A DNA stretch of 64,000 bases from Silicimonas sp. (GCA_022819605.1 JAJEGW010000192.1:62001-126000); one strand, 5' to 3'. Positions 27,473 through 38,129 are shown, numbered from the stretch's first letter. Notes: a model not told the origin generated them from the letters alone. Made by a program: numbers and translations.

Positions 27473-28495
27473 TCAGCGCCTTCCCAGATAGGCGATCCGG
27501 AGGAGCGCACGCTCCATCACGGCCATTTCGGGGATTCGTGCCCCGGATCTGAGCTTGAGATCGGTATCGAGCAAAATGGCAAGTGCACGTTCCAGGTTGC
27601 GCATGCCCCATCTGGTTGCCTGCCGTTGCAACCGGTCACGGCGCGGGCCGAAAACCGGTGGCCTGAGCTTGGAAGCCCCCGCGCCGGGGCCCCCGGGGTC
27701 GGCCGCAACCTGGTGCAGCCTCCGAAAATGCCTGGTGGCGCCAATGCAGAGGCTGACGGGGGTGGTTCCCTGGGCTTCGAGACGCCGCAATACAGGTCCG
27801 ACCTCGTGGGTCTTGCCGTCCGTCGCGACGTTTAGGACATCGTCGATGCCGGCCTCCACGGAACTGGGGCCGGAAAGTGCGACCTCGTCCGGCGTGAGCG
27901 GCGTCTCGTCGCCCGACTTGTAGAGCGCGATCTTTTCAAGAGTCTGTCGAAACTCGCCAGGATCCAGGACGCGCGACAATTCAGTAAGTGACGACATGGC
28001 GTCCGCCGAGATGTTCGTGAGTCCCACTGCCTTCAGGGCCGCCTCGGTTTCGGCACGGGACGGCGGGTCGTCGTAGATGCCCGTTGCGTAGGCGTTCTCG
28101 TGGCCCTCGAAGATGCCCCGCAGCTTCGAACGTGCGGGCAAGCTGCCTGCAGTGACGATGATCTGGGCATCGCCTTCGGACCAGCCGGCCAGGGCGGCAG
28201 CAATCGTGTCGGCCAGCCCGTCGCCCGCGTCCTCGACGTATGCGACGTGGAGGCCGGGGAAGAAGCTCCGCGCCTTCACGGCGTCTGCAAGCAGGGCCGT
28301 GTCCTTGCGAAGCTCGGCTGCAGGAATGCGGGTCAGGCGCATTTCGTCCTCGCCGCCAGGTCCGATGAGAGCCTTGATGACTTCCTGACGGCGCAACGCG
28401 ACCCGCATAGCGTCCGCTCCATAGATCAGCAGACCCGTGGAGGTTTCGTCGGGCTTGGCAAAGTAGGTCGGAGCATTCCGGGTCGAGAGCTTCAT
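27473..28495 (-). CDS. holA: DNA polymerase III delta subunit
   Basis: HolA opens the sliding clamp within the clamp-loader complex. The 340-residue product has the expected three-part layout: an N-terminal ATPase-like domain beginning with TGLLIYGADAMRVALRRQEV, a middle domain, and a helical collar domain near the C terminus (about residues 215-340). The AAA+ Walker motif is degenerate, as normal for delta. The start overlaps the lptE stop in ATGA form, so leuS, lptE and holA are a coupled series, an order common in Alphaproteobacteria. Confidence 0.92.
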   Translation of the reverse strand: MKLSTRNAPTYFAKPDETSTGLLIYGADAMRVALRRQEVIKALIGPGGEDEMRLTRIPAAELRKDTALLADAVKARSFFPGLHVAYVEDAGDGLADTIAAALAGWSEGDAQIIVTAGSLPARSKLRGIFEGHENAYATGIYDDPPSRAETEAALKAVGLTNISADAMSSLTELSRVLDPGEFRQTLEKIALYKSGDETPLTPDEVALSGPSSVEAGIDDVLNVATDGKTHEVGPVLRRLEAQGTTPVSLCIGATRHFRRLHQVAADPGGPGAGASKLRPPVFGPRRDRLQRQATRWGMRNLERALAILLDTDLKLRSGARIPEMAVMERALLRIAYLGRR

Positions 28496-29025
28496 GAGTC
28501 GCGGGTCAGGACGCTGGTGGCAATAAGATCGGCGAGGATGACCATGAGGCGGCGGCGGGCATCGCGACGGGCGGACGTGGTCGCTACGGTGGTTGATGTC
28601 GCGGAGTAGCTGGTGAAGCCGCGTTCGCGGCCGGTTGCGACGGTGGCGCTAGCGTTGTCGGTCAATTGCCAGTCGACCTGGCCCTCGACATTGAAGCGGC
28701 TGATTTCCGCACCGGACAGGAAACCGACCGCCGTTTCGTCGATTCGGATCTGCGCGGCCAGGACGAAGTCGGAATCCCGCGGAGTCCCAAGCCGATCCTC
28801 AAGCCGGCGGACAAGGGCAGCGCCTTCCTCGTCGGCCGGTGCTAGGACAGCGATTCGGCCTCTCAGGCTGCGAGCGGATCCTCCGGGCCCGTGAATCGGC
28901 GCAAAGCCGCAGCTGGCCAGCGCGACGAGCGATAGAATCGCGGCCCTGCGGGTATGACGTGCGCCTGCAGTCCCTGCACCCGGCGAGCGGGCGCGGTGTG
29001 CGCAAGATATGCTAGACGACGACAT
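28492..29025 (-). CDS. lptE: LPS assembly lipoprotein LptE
   Basis: LptE is the outer-membrane lipoprotein that plugs the LptD channel and delivers lipopolysaccharide to the cell surface. The 177-residue product has a lipobox LASCGF after a hydrophobic signal ([11 protein letters not shown]) and a family beta core with [19 protein letters not shown]. It overlaps the end of leuS by 14 bases and holA by four. The N terminus is about 25 residues longer than needed for the signal, so the true start may be further in, but no better ribosome-binding site is evident. Confidence 0.88.
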   Translation of the reverse strand: MSSSSISCAHRARSPGAGTAGARHTRRAAILSLVALASCGFAPIHGPGGSARSLRGRIAVLAPADEEGAALVRRLEDRLGTPRDSDFVLAAQIRIDETAVGFLSGAEISRFNVEGQVDWQLTDNASATVATGRERGFTSYSATSTTVATTSARRDARRRLMVILADLIATSVLTRDS

Positions 29026-31555
29026 TGACTATTCGGCCAGGCACGACGATCAGCTTTTTCGGCGGGGCACCTGCCAGCGCCCTGACGACAGCTTGATCGG
29101 CAAGCACGAGCTTTTCAACCTCGGTATTGTCTGTGTCCTTGGCAACAACGATTTCGGAACGCCGCTTGCCGTTGACCTGGATCGGCAGCGTCACGGAATC
29201 CTCAACCAGGTAAGCCTCGTCCGCTTCGGGCCAAGGGGCGTCCGCAACCAGCCCCTCGCCACCCTGCATTGCCCAAACCTCTTCCGCAAGATGAGGTGTC
29301 ATGGGCGACATGAGTTGAGCCAGGACCTTGATTGCGTCTTGCCTGGCGGAATGCGATGCCCTGGATTTCGCAAGGACGTTCGTGAATGCGTAGAGCTTGG
29401 CGATCGACGTGTTGAAGCCAAAGCTCTCGATCCCCATGGTCACGTCGTGGACTGTCCTGTGGAGTTCGCGCAACAGCGTGTCGTCGTCCGATCCGGTGTC
29501 CTTGCCTGCGGTAATTTCCGCCGAGATTCGGTGAATCCGCGCAAGATGCTTGTGTGCAGCCTCAGCCCCGGCGGCGGTCCACTCCACGTCGCGCTCGGGC
29601 GGCGAGTCGCTCAGAACGAACCAGCGTGCCGTGTCGGCGCCGTACCGGTCAATGATGTCGACCGGGTCGACCACGTTCTTTTTGGACTTGGACATCTTTG
29701 CCGAAGGAATGATATCGACCTCGCTGCCGTCCGTCAGGTAGGCCTTTCCATCCCTCAGTTCCACGTCTTCCGGGTAATGATAGATCCTGCGACCGCTTGC
29801 ATCCCGGGTCTGGTAGATGGCGTGCGTCACCATGCCCTGCGTGAACAGTGCGTCGAAAGGCTCGATGGCCGACTTCGGCAAGTGACCGCAGATATGCATG
29901 GCCCGGGCGAAGAAGCGGGAATACAGCAGGTGGAGAATCGCGTGCTCGATGCCGCCGATGTACTGGTCGACATTCATCCAGTAGGCAGCCTCGTCCATGT
30001 CCGCCGGAGTCTTGGCCCTAGGTGCCGTGAAGCGGACGAAGTACCAGGATGAATCGACGAACGTGTCCATGGTGTCGGTCTCGCGCTTGGCTGGCTTTCC
30101 ACAGTTGGGGCACGCGGCGTCGTGCCAGGTCGGATGGCGCCTGAGCGGGTTGCCCGGTTCATCGAAGCTCACGTCTTCGGGAAGGAGAACCGGCAGGTTT
30201 TCCTTCTTCTCTGGCACGGTGCCGCAGTCATCGCAGTGGACAACCGGAATCGGGCAGCCCCAGTAGCGCTGGCGGGACAGGCCCCAGTCGCGCAGGCGGT
30301 ATTGCACGACTCCCTCGCCCCAGCCATTCTCTTCGGCGAAGTCGATCGTGGCGTCGATTGCTTCCTGCCCCGTCGCGACATCGATTCCCGTGAAATGGCC
30401 GATCCACTTGACGCGTTCTGTCTTCGGCGGAACGAAGGCCGTGTCTTCGACCGGTTGCGGGTTGTCGAGGGAAAGGAACGTGTCGATGACCGGCAGATCG
30501 TATTTTCGGCAGAAGTCGAGGTCGCGCTGGTCGTGCGCGGGGGAGCCGAAGATCGCGCCGGTGCCATAATCCATGAGAATGAAGTTTGCGATCCAGACTG
30601 GAAGTTCCCAATTCGGGTCCAGCGGGTGCTTCACGGCAAGCCCCGTGTCCAAGCCGAGCTTTTCCGCCTTCTCGAGCGCCTCTTCTGTTGCGCCGCCTTT
30701 CTGGCAGGCCACGCGAAAGGTCTCCACCTCGGGGTTGTCTTCTGCCAGTTTCCTCGCCAGCGGGTGGTCAGGGGAAACGCCGATGAAGGAGGCTCCCAGG
30801 AGCGTGTCGGGGCGTGTCGTGTACACCTCGATGGCGTCGCCGCCATCGGTGCGCTCGAACGAGAGTCGCAGGCCGCGCGACTTGCCGATCCAGTTCTGCT
30901 GCATCAGCTTGACCTTCGCCGGCCAGTCATCCAGCCCGTCAATGGCGTCCAGCAGTTCCTCCGAGAAATCGCTGATCCGGAAGAACCACTGCGTGAGTTC
31001 GCGTCGCTCCACGTCGGCCCCTGAGCGCCAGCCCTTGCCGTCGATGACCTGCTCGTTGGCCAGAACGGTCATGTCGACCGGATCCCAGTTCACCGTCGCG
31101 CTCTTGCGGTACGCGAGGCCCTCTTTCATGAAATCAATGAACATGGATTGCTGCTGACCGTAATATTCCGGGTCGCAGGTGGCGAATTCACGGGACCAGT
31201 CTATGGAGAGCCCGAGAGGCTTCAGCTGTTCACGCATGGTGTCGATGTTGCCGTAGGTCCAGTCTCTTGGGTGACCTCCCGAGGCCATGGCCGCGTTTTC
31301 GGCCGGCATGCCGAACGCATCCCAGCCCATGGGGTGCAGGACGCTGTGGCCGGTTGCCCGCTTGTAGCGCGCGATGACGTCACCCATGGTGTAGTTCCGC
31401 ACATGCCCGATGTGGATGCGCCCCGAGGGATAGGGGAACATCTCGAGCACGTAATACTTCGGCCTGCCTTTCTCACGGGCGGCCAGGAAGGTCTCAGCCT
31501 CTTGCCAGCGGGCCTGCCATTTCGGTTCGATGGTATTCGTGTCGTAGCCGGACAT
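29012..31555 (-). CDS. leuS: Leucyl-tRNA synthetase
   Basis: LeuRS charges tRNA-Leu. The 847-residue product is full length, with the class I HIGH motif in [15 protein letters not shown], a CP1 editing domain inserted at about residues 220-420 (including [14 protein letters not shown]), the KMSKS motif in [13 protein letters not shown], an anticodon-binding domain and a C-terminal [13 protein letters not shown] domain. The ATG at 31555 follows CGAGG by seven bases; a frame starting at 31606 lacks a ribosome-binding site. It begins the leuS-lptE-holA unit and follows the DUF3576 gene by about 106 bp. Confidence 0.97.
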   Translation of the reverse strand: MSGYDTNTIEPKWQARWQEAETFLAAREKGRPKYYVLEMFPYPSGRIHIGHVRNYTMGDVIARYKRATGHSVLHPMGWDAFGMPAENAAMASGGHPRDWTYGNIDTMREQLKPLGLSIDWSREFATCDPEYYGQQQSMFIDFMKEGLAYRKSATVNWDPVDMTVLANEQVIDGKGWRSGADVERRELTQWFFRISDFSEELLDAIDGLDDWPAKVKLMQQNWIGKSRGLRLSFERTDGGDAIEVYTTRPDTLLGASFIGVSPDHPLARKLAEDNPEVETFRVACQKGGATEEALEKAEKLGLDTGLAVKHPLDPNWELPVWIANFILMDYGTGAIFGSPAHDQRDLDFCRKYDLPVIDTFLSLDNPQPVEDTAFVPPKTERVKWIGHFTGIDVATGQEAIDATIDFAEENGWGEGVVQYRLRDWGLSRQRYWGCPIPVVHCDDCGTVPEKKENLPVLLPEDVSFDEPGNPLRRHPTWHDAACPNCGKPAKRETDTMDTFVDSSWYFVRFTAPRAKTPADMDEAAYWMNVDQYIGGIEHAILHLLYSRFFARAMHICGHLPKSAIEPFDALFTQGMVTHAIYQTRDASGRRIYHYPEDVELRDGKAYLTDGSEVDIIPSAKMSKSKKNVVDPVDIIDRYGADTARWFVLSDSPPERDVEWTAAGAEAAHKHLARIHRISAEITAGKDTGSDDDTLLRELHRTVHDVTMGIESFGFNTSIAKLYAFTNVLAKSRASHSARQDAIKVLAQLMSPMTPHLAEEVWAMQGGEGLVADAPWPEADEAYLVEDSVTLPIQVNGKRRSEIVVAKDTDNTEVEKLVLADQAVVRALAGAPPKKLIVVPGRIVNVVV

Positions 31556-31661
31556 GTGCCAACCTCGGGCTTCGTGCATCGCCTGATTATTCCGGGCCGC
31601 GATCAAGGTCTAGGGAGCAATGACCGCGTGCGCGTCCGGCCTCGCGGCAACTGGGGGGTCG

Positions 31662-32126
31662 TCAAAGGCCCCGGTCCTGAACCCGGAGCTGGCGCGCGCG
31701 AGTGAGGATGGCGTTCTCGACGGTGCGCACGGTTTCCGACGGCGCAGGACCAGAACGGGTCAAGAGCGCGATCTTCAGCGAGCGGGCATCAAGTGCAGGG
31801 TCACGCACGATGATGGTCGCGCGGTAGGCGCGGTTGCCGCCCGGCGGCGTGCCGTAGCCGGTCACGATCACGCCCGAGAAGGGGTCGGCGGATTCGACCG
31901 GAAGGAAGCTCAGGATTTCGAGGGAAGCGTTCCAGATGTACTTGTTGACCTCGAGCGTCGTATTCGGGTCGTCGATGTTGGTAAAGAGGTCCCAGATGGT
32001 CTCCCGGCGCTCTTCCTCGGGGGCGGAAACCGCAGACCCGCTGCTGGTCTCGCTTTGGTCCGAGCCGCAACCGGACAGGATCACTGCAACGATCGTCAGC
32101 AAAGGGGCGAATCGACTAGGTCTCAT
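31662..32126 (-). CDS. DUF3576 domain-containing lipoprotein
   Basis: A 154-residue predicted lipoprotein. The signal ends in a lipobox, ILSGCGSD. The domain begins ETIWDLFTNIDDPNTTLEVNKYIW and continues with LEILSFLPVESADPFSGVIVTGYG and RAYRATIIVRDPALDARSLK. DUF3576 has no assigned function. In Alphaproteobacteria it is regularly the neighbour of leuS and lptE, as here, which suggests envelope assembly, but that is inference. The ATG at 32126 is used; an in-frame ATG at 32141 is possible. Confidence 0.85.
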   Translation of the reverse strand: MRPSRFAPLLTIVAVILSGCGSDQSETSSGSAVSAPEEERRETIWDLFTNIDDPNTTLEVNKYIWNASLEILSFLPVESADPFSGVIVTGYGTPPGGNRAYRATIIVRDPALDARSLKIALLTRSGPAPSETVRTVENAILTRARQLRVQDRGL

Positions 32127-32415
32127 TCTTTGGCCATCCATGCAGAAAGGGGCGCGCTGCCACCGGATCCCAAGCATGAGTAACCGAGAGACCGTGACGG
32201 CTCAAGGGATTTCGAGTGCAGGGATGCCGCTCGGCCATCGCCAGCCCGCATGTGCAGGGAACAGGCGCTGCCAGGAAGTGCTGAACGAGCCGGTTTCGCG
32301 CCACTTGCATTGGACAGCACAATGGCCCTTCGGTCGACCCGCCCGACGTGCCTTCCGCTCCTCGACATCACGCGGGCTCGAACATAGTCTCGCGGCAAGT
32401 TTCCGGAAACGCCGC

Positions 32416-34596
32416 ATGTCACCTTCCCGACCCCAGCCTGCTGACCGCGCTTTCGCGTATGAAGCCGGAATCAGGCTTCTCGCGGAGAAGAAGTTCCGTG
32501 AGGCCCTGGCGGAATTCCTGGGTGTCGCCGCGGACGGCCCTGAGCACGCCGATGCGAGCTTCCAAGTGGCGCGTCTTCTGCTCAGGACCCTCCGCTTCAA
32601 GGACTCCATCGCGTGGTTCCGTCATGCCGCCGCCCTGCAGCCTGATACCGAACAGGTATGGCAAGGATGGGCGGAAGCGGTCGCCCTCGGCGGCAGCAAG
32701 GCCGACAGGCGAGAGTTCCTTGCCGCCCTGAAGGCCGCTCCCATCAGCCCGCAGGTTCGCGCCCGGCTGCACGACAGGTTCGGGTCGCTGCGCAAGGCGT
32801 CGCGCCCGCATTTGGGGGGCGTGCCTTCCAAGGTAATTGCCGGGCTGGCTGCCGGTCTCCGTTCCGGTGACGCGGCGGCGGTCGAGGCAAAGGCCGAAGC
32901 GCTTCTGCGCAAGGCTCCGCGCTCCGCCGTGGTTGCCTGCATCCTCGCCGAGGCACTGGCCTCTCAGGACCGGTCAGAAGACGCCCTCGCCAGCTATCAG
33001 CGCGCCATCAAGCTGGATCCGGACTACGCCGAGGCCTACGGTGGCGCTGGCCGGGTCCTGTTCAACGCGGGCCGAATGCGCGACGCGGCGAAGGCCCTGA
33101 GGCCCGCAGTGATCCTTGCGCCCGACGGTGTGCCTGGACTGGCGGGATTGGGAGCGTCGCTTTCAAGGCTCGGCCATCACCAAGCGGCCATTGTCCTCCT
33201 GGAACGGGCGTCCCGGCTGGACCGCAAGGATGCCCGCCTTTTTATCGAGCTCGGGGATGCCTGTGCCCGCCATGGCGATCACGACGCTGCCGTCGAGGCT
33301 TACGCGCATGCGATCACGCTTGCGGCAAGGAGCAGGAAAGGCGTTTCGGTCGGTCTGCGTCTTGCCTTTGCGGATGCGCTTGAGAATGTCCAGAGGTCTG
33401 CAGACGCGCTGGCCGAGATCGACCAGGTCCTGAAACTCGAGCCATCGCATGCCGGGGCGCTCATGTTCAAGGCCTCGATGCTGCAGACACGAGGCGACTT
33501 CGACGTGGCGCATGATCTTTTTCGGAGTGTCATCGAGCAGCACTCCACGAATGGCGATGCCTATCGCCGCCTCATGATCAGCCACAGGGCCACCGGGGAC
33601 GATCCGATTGTCGACGAAATGATCGATCTGTTCGAGCGAAAGGACATCGGCGACGAGGATCGCATGAACATCGGATTCGCCATCGCCAAGGCACTTGAGG
33701 ACACCCGTGACGACGCGCGCGTCTTCCGGTTTCTCGGCGAGGCGAACCGGATTGCTGACGGGCTGTCCAGCGTCTCCGCAGAACAGAGATTCTCCGAAAT
33801 CGTGGAGTGTCGCGAGGCCTATGGAAGGATTGATTTCACAAGGACGCGCGCAGCTGCCGAGAACAGTTTCGCACCGATTTTCGTGACCGGGCTGCCCCGA
33901 TCCGGCACGACGCTTGTCGAGCAGATCATAGCCGCGCATTCGGACGTCGAGAGCGGAGGTGAACTCGGATTTGCGTCCTATTTCTGCCGCGCGCTGCAGG
34001 TCGATAGACCGGGCAGGCCCGGTGGTGATCCCGACCCGGATGTCGTTGCCGGCATCGGCCGGGACTACACGAAGGCCATTGGGCGGCGGTTTCCCGGCGC
34101 AGGTCACGTGACCGACAAGTCCATCTACACGTTCGAGCACATCGGAGCCCTGAAGCTGGCATTGCCGAACGCGCGTTTCGTGGTGGTGCGACGGGATCCG
34201 AGGGACAACCTGTTCTCGATCTACAAGAGCCGGTTTGCCCAGGGCACGCACGGTTACGCCTATGACCTCGAAAGGCTTGCGCGGTACTACGACGAATTCG
34301 AATGCATGATCGGCCTCTGGCGCGAGCGCGTGCCGGACTGGTTTCATGAAGTGTCTTACGAGACGCTGGTCGCGAATCCGGAAGAAGAGACCAGAAGACT
34401 GATCACGGCTTGCGGGCTTGATTGGGAGGACGCGTGCCTGAACTTTCACGAACGCACTGGCCGGGTGCAGACGCTCAGCGTCTTCCAGGTACGTCAACCC
34501 ATCACGAGCGCGTCGGTGAAGGGCTGGCGGAGATTCGAAGCGGACTTGAAACCGATGATCGACATACTGAGAGAGGACGGCCATGTCGTTGACTGA
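32416..34596 (+). CDS. TPR-repeat sulfotransferase
   Basis: A 726-residue two-part protein. The N-terminal 450 residues are tetratricopeptide repeats, recognisable in units such as EDALASYQRAIKLDPDYAEA and DAAVEAYAHAITL. The C-terminal domain is a PAPS-dependent sulfotransferase with the 5'-phosphosulfate loop VTGLPRSGTTLVEQ at about residue 488 and the 3'-phosphate motif VVRRDPRDNLFSIYKSRF. Relatives sulfonate proteins or lipid/glycan acceptors; the acceptor here is unknown. There is no signal peptide, so it is predicted cytoplasmic. The 3' end overlaps the YggS gene by 14 bases. Confidence 0.88.
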   Translation: MSPSRPQPADRAFAYEAGIRLLAEKKFREALAEFLGVAADGPEHADASFQVARLLLRTLRFKDSIAWFRHAAALQPDTEQVWQGWAEAVALGGSKADRREFLAALKAAPISPQVRARLHDRFGSLRKASRPHLGGVPSKVIAGLAAGLRSGDAAAVEAKAEALLRKAPRSAVVACILAEALASQDRSEDALASYQRAIKLDPDYAEAYGGAGRVLFNAGRMRDAAKALRPAVILAPDGVPGLAGLGASLSRLGHHQAAIVLLERASRLDRKDARLFIELGDACARHGDHDAAVEAYAHAITLAARSRKGVSVGLRLAFADALENVQRSADALAEIDQVLKLEPSHAGALMFKASMLQTRGDFDVAHDLFRSVIEQHSTNGDAYRRLMISHRATGDDPIVDEMIDLFERKDIGDEDRMNIGFAIAKALEDTRDDARVFRFLGEANRIADGLSSVSAEQRFSEIVECREAYGRIDFTRTRAAAENSFAPIFVTGLPRSGTTLVEQIIAAHSDVESGGELGFASYFCRALQVDRPGRPGGDPDPDVVAGIGRDYTKAIGRRFPGAGHVTDKSIYTFEHIGALKLALPNARFVVVRRDPRDNLFSIYKSRFAQGTHGYAYDLERLARYYDEFECMIGLWRERVPDWFHEVSYETLVANPEEETRRLITACGLDWEDACLNFHERTGRVQTLSVFQVRQPITSASVKGWRRFEADLKPMIDILREDGHVVD

Positions 34597-35236
34597 AGCC
34601 AGAACGCGGATAGCCCGTGCCGCCGATGCCCACGGTCGCGATGTTGCCGACATTTCGCTGATCGCAGTTTCAAAACTTCAGCCGCTTGATCGCATCGAGG
34701 CGGTGCTTGGACACGGACATCGCGTCTTCGGCGAGAACCGGCTGCAGGAAGCCCAGGGAAAGTGGCCGGCCTTCCTCGAGCGCTTCCCGGACGTTGAATT
34801 GCACCTTGTTGGCGCGCTGCAGACCAACAAGGTGCGGGCCGCCATGGCGCTGTTTGATGCCATCCACGTGGTTGATCGCCTGAAACTCGCCACGACGATC
34901 GCCCGGATTGCGGGCGAGACCGGTTCTTGCCCTGACCTGTTCGTCCAGGTGAACACCGGCAACGAACCTCAGAAGGCCGGCGTTGCCGTCGACGACGCGG
35001 ACGAACTGGTTGCGGGATGCAGGGCGCTCGACTTGCCGCTAAAGGGGCTCATGTGCCTGCCACCTGTCGACGAGCCTCCCAGCCTGCACTTCGCGCTCCT
35101 GAAGAAAATTGCGGATCGCAACGATCTGCCTGGCCTTTCGATGGGAATGAGCGGCGACTTGGAGGAGGCGATCGCGCAAGGGGCCACCCATGTTCGCGTG
35201 GGTTCCGCAGTTTTCGGGGCGCGGGACAACGGTTGA
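34583..35236 (+). CDS. YggS family pyridoxal-phosphate homeostasis protein
   Basis: A 217-residue PLP-binding protein of the YggS/PLPHP family, with the alanine-racemase-like barrel fold but no known catalysis. The PLP lysine is in LIAVSKLQPLD; FGENRLQEAQGKWP, LHLVGALQTNKV and the C-terminal LSMGMSGDLEEAIAQGATHVRVGSAVFG are the family blocks. It is thought to manage free PLP and affect amino acid and cofactor metabolism. Translation is coupled to the sulfotransferase by a 14-base overlap; no functional link is known. Confidence 0.93.
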   Translation: MSLTEARTRIARAADAHGRDVADISLIAVSKLQPLDRIEAVLGHGHRVFGENRLQEAQGKWPAFLERFPDVELHLVGALQTNKVRAAMALFDAIHVVDRLKLATTIARIAGETGSCPDLFVQVNTGNEPQKAGVAVDDADELVAGCRALDLPLKGLMCLPPVDEPPSLHFALLKKIADRNDLPGLSMGMSGDLEEAIAQGATHVRVGSAVFGARDNG

Positions 35237-35626
35237 GGCAAGCGAGTTCTTCGAATTGAGCTTGGTCAATGCAGGGCATCTTGCTTCCCGGATGGCACAG
35301 GAGACAGCGCGCGGCCGGACGCAAGCGAAGCGGAAGGAGGAGGACCCTATATCGAATAGTCACTTCGTGTCTCCCGTTGAGTTATGTGGTTGACTGCAAT
35401 GGCGGAACAATGCACTTTCATTGACAGCCGGAAGGGCGGGTTTCCCGCCGATCTTCGACACGGAATTGCGCGACAATGTTGCGCGGTTGACTGACCGCAA
35501 TGCGGGAACAGGACGAGGCGTCCGGGATTGGCGCATCTGCACGGCGAGGGGCGTTCGGGTTGCCGACCCCGACGAGCCGTGAAATCAGTTCGGGAGCCAC
35601 GATGTGACTTTCGGATATAATTCCCA
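35237..35626. other. Intergenic region between the YggS and YkuD genes
   Basis: About 390 bp between two convergent genes with no supported coding sequence. It holds a short perfect hairpin, GGCGGG-TTT-CCCGCC at 35435-35449, and two copies of GGTTGACTG about 100 bases apart (near 35389 and 35488), each followed within a few bases by GCAATG. No T-tract follows the hairpin. Confidence 0.5.
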
Positions 35627-36208
35627 TTAGGCTTGGGGCGGAACGATCAGCCTCGCACCAAGCGGGAGATGACGGGCGATCCATGTGAGATGATCGGGCC
35701 GAAGCGCAATGCAGCCTTCCGTGGGGCAACCTGCCCGTCGCCAGCAATGCGCAAAGATCGCCGAGCCTGCACCCGGCATTGCATCCGGCCAGTTCCAATC
35801 CGTCAGCAACACCAGGTCGTAGAGCCGGTCTGAACGCCAAAGCCGCTCATGGGACGCTCCAAAGGGCGCCCGTACCATGTGATTGTAGGCTGGGTGTCCG
35901 GTATCGTCGCACCAACAGTCATCGGTGCGGATCGCTCTGGCCCAGGGCGCAGGTCTCGCCATCCGGTCGGAACGGTAAAGCATGCCGACAATCCGATGAA
36001 TGCCCGCAGGCGTGCCGCCGTCTCCTTCGCGCTTTTCCGCGACCACGCCATTGCGGCCAATGGTACAGGGAAAGCGCCGCTTCCGGAACCACAGCCCGGA
36101 TCGGGAAAGAGCAAGATCGGCAGGCCTGCCGCCGCGCGCTCCTGGGAACACTCGTCCGAAGCGATGTCCTTTCGATCCGAGTTCCGTCGCCTTGGTCGGG
36201 TCGATCAC
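35627..36208 (-). CDS. L,D-transpeptidase catalytic domain (YkuD) family protein
   Basis: A 193-residue protein of the short YkuD group, without a signal peptide. The conserved start of the domain is [23 protein letters not shown], followed by [15 protein letters not shown]. The catalytic Cys region reads [19 protein letters not shown], with the nucleophile in TEGC and the His in FAHC. YkuD enzymes cross-link or anchor peptidoglycan; this short cytosolic-looking form has an unclear target. The start is a GTG that overlaps the ribA stop as GTGA, which decides it over an internal GTG about 19 codons on. Confidence 0.85.
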   Translation of the reverse strand: MIDPTKATELGSKGHRFGRVFPGARGGRPADLALSRSGLWFRKRRFPCTIGRNGVVAEKREGDGGTPAGIHRIVGMLYRSDRMARPAPWARAIRTDDCWCDDTGHPAYNHMVRAPFGASHERLWRSDRLYDLVLLTDWNWPDAMPGAGSAIFAHCWRRAGCPTEGCIALRPDHLTWIARHLPLGARLIVPPQA

Positions 36209-37281
36209 AGAAGGTGTCCCGACTTTCTGGCCTTGACGTCAAGGTAGCCGGCATTTTCGGCGGTTTTCCCGACCCAAAGTGGAACCCGCTCAACGACCTC
36301 GATTCCCTGCGTCTTCATCATTTCTACCTTGGCCGGGTTGTTGGTCAGAAGGCGCACGGAGGAAAATCCAAGTCGCTTCAGAATGTCGGCTCCCGTGCGA
36401 AAGTCGCGCTCGTCATCCTCGAATCCAAGGCGGTGATTGGCCTCAACCGTGTCAAACCCCTGGTCCTGCAAACTGTAGGCCCTCATCTTGTTGGCTAGGC
36501 CGATGCCGCGACCTTCTTGATGGAGATAGAGCAGAATGCCCGAGCCTTCTTCCTGCATCTGCTTGAGGGCGGCATGCAACTGTGCCCCGCAATCGCACTT
36601 CAGGGATCCAAGGACATCGCCGGTGAAGCAAGCTGAATGCAGTCTCGTCAGCACCGGGGCGTCCCGCGCCGGCTTCCCGATTTCGGCTGCCACGTGATCC
36701 TCGCCGCCATCACGTGGCCGGAACACGTGCACGCGGCCTTGTTCGGCGAGGGTCATAGGCACCCGGCCTGAGACGACCTCCTCATGTGTTGCTGGCGCTG
36801 CCAGGAATTCATCAAGGCCGTTCGTGTCCAGCACCGTCAGTTCCTCGGGCGGCGCATCGTCGAGGTCAGTCACTATGGCTGCGGGGAGAAGTCTTGCGGA
36901 CTTGACCAATTGGAGAGCGATCCCGTGAATGCGGGCCGAGCCGTCCCGTTCCGAAATGAAGGGCCCCTTCATTGGGCTTGAGAGATCGTCCTGCGGATCG
37001 GCAACCGATGCTACCCAGGCTGCAGTCGCGTCGTCGGGCAGGCGAAGCCGTGCAAGGTCGCCGTCATAGGCCCGCGCGCTCAGCGTTTCCGCGCGGCGGG
37101 CGGTAATCACCAAGACAGAGGCACCGTGCCTCATGACATCCGAGAGCCTGACGGAGTCAACTCCGTCGGCTGCGAGAACCAGAGCACTCGACGTGTCGGT
37201 GGCAAGCACGACCGGCAGACCCAGCCGCAAGTCGGTACGTGCTCGCGCAATGCGTTCATGGATGCTCGGTTTCAGTGACAT
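36205..37281 (-). CDS. ribA: GTP cyclohydrolase II
   Basis: RibA opens GTP to 2,5-diamino-6-ribosylamino-pyrimidinone phosphate, the entry to riboflavin synthesis. The 358-residue product has the alphaproteobacterial two-domain form: an N-terminal region of about 150 residues resembling a degenerate RibB domain, then the catalytic domain with zinc cysteines in [22 protein letters not shown], the [15 protein letters not shown] block and [17 protein letters not shown]. The ATG at 37281 is preferred over an in-frame start at 37410 that has no ribosome-binding site. The stop overlaps the YkuD start. No FMN riboswitch is seen upstream. Confidence 0.92.
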   Translation of the reverse strand: MSLKPSIHERIARARTDLRLGLPVVLATDTSSALVLAADGVDSVRLSDVMRHGASVLVITARRAETLSARAYDGDLARLRLPDDATAAWVASVADPQDDLSSPMKGPFISERDGSARIHGIALQLVKSARLLPAAIVTDLDDAPPEELTVLDTNGLDEFLAAPATHEEVVSGRVPMTLAEQGRVHVFRPRDGGEDHVAAEIGKPARDAPVLTRLHSACFTGDVLGSLKCDCGAQLHAALKQMQEEGSGILLYLHQEGRGIGLANKMRAYSLQDQGFDTVEANHRLGFEDDERDFRTGADILKRLGFSSVRLLTNNPAKVEMMKTQGIEVVERVPLWVGKTAENAGYLDVKARKSGHLL

Positions 37282-37439
37282 CGGTGTCCGCTGCCGTTCA
37301 GGTTTTCCACCTGACCTGTTTCCGCGATTTTTTGAAACAATTCTACTGCCCGCGACACGTCCCGGTGAAAAATTGCAGCATTTCTTGCAAGGTGAGTGGA
37401 GCCTTCGCATTTCCTTTCTGGTAGGCGGTGGAGGACGAA

Positions 37440-38129
37440 ATGCCCCAGAACCTGAAAAAAATCTTGCTGGTGGATGACGATGATGACCTGCGCGAGGCGC
37501 TTGGCGAACAACTGATTCTGACCGAAGACTTCGACGTCTTCGAGGCCGTGAACGGCGCGGAAGCCACGCTGAAGGTCAAGCAGGCAATTTACGATCTGGT
37601 GATTCTGGACGTTGGGCTGCCTGACACGGACGGCCGCGAGCTTTGCCGCGTGTTGAGAAAGCAGGGCGTCAAGTGTCCGATTCTCATGCTGACGGGTCAC
37701 GACACCGATGCCGATACGATCCTTGGTCTTGATGCCGGTGCCAATGACTATGTCACGAAGCCGTTCAAGTTTCCCGTGTTGCTTGCGCGGATTCGCGCGC
37801 AGCTCAGGCAGCACGAACAGTCCGAGGATGCAGTGTTTCAGCTTGGCCCCTACACGTTCCGGCCCGCCCTGAAGATGTTGCTCACCGAGGACGAGAAGAA
37901 GATTCGCCTGACCGAAAAGGAAACGAACATCCTGAAGTTTCTCTATCGAGCCCCGGACGGGGTCGTGGCGCGCGACGTGCTTCTCCACGAGGTATGGGGA
38001 TACAATGCCGGCGTCACGACGCATACGCTGGAAACACATATCTACCGCTTGCGGCAGAAAATCGAACCCGAACCATCGAATGCACGCTTGCTGATAACCG
38101 AGTCCGGCGGATATCGACTGGTCGCCTGA
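37440..38129 (+). CDS. Two-component response regulator, OmpR family (CenR-like)
   Basis: A 229-residue regulator with a receiver domain (acidic pocket [13 protein letters not shown], phospho-acceptor Asp in [13 protein letters not shown], Thr in MLTGHD, Lys in VTKPFKF) and a C-terminal winged-helix DNA-binding domain ([16 protein letters not shown], then [16 protein letters not shown], and [10 protein letters not shown]). The ATG at 37440 lies five bases after GGAGGACG. No sensor kinase is adjacent. The sequence resembles CenR, an essential envelope regulator in Caulobacter and Rhodobacter, but that is from general appearance only. Confidence 0.88.
   Translation: MPQNLKKILLVDDDDDLREALGEQLILTEDFDVFEAVNGAEATLKVKQAIYDLVILDVGLPDTDGRELCRVLRKQGVKCPILMLTGHDTDADTILGLDAGANDYVTKPFKFPVLLARIRAQLRQHEQSEDAVFQLGPYTFRPALKMLLTEDEKKIRLTEKETNILKFLYRAPDGVVARDVLLHEVWGYNAGVTTHTLETHIYRLRQKIEPEPSNARLLITESGGYRLVA

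Noticed and set aside
37282..37439. Possible FMN riboswitch upstream of ribA
   Set aside because: The conserved RFN-element blocks such as AGGGTGAAATTCC and GAxGATTCxGGTG are not present in either orientation.
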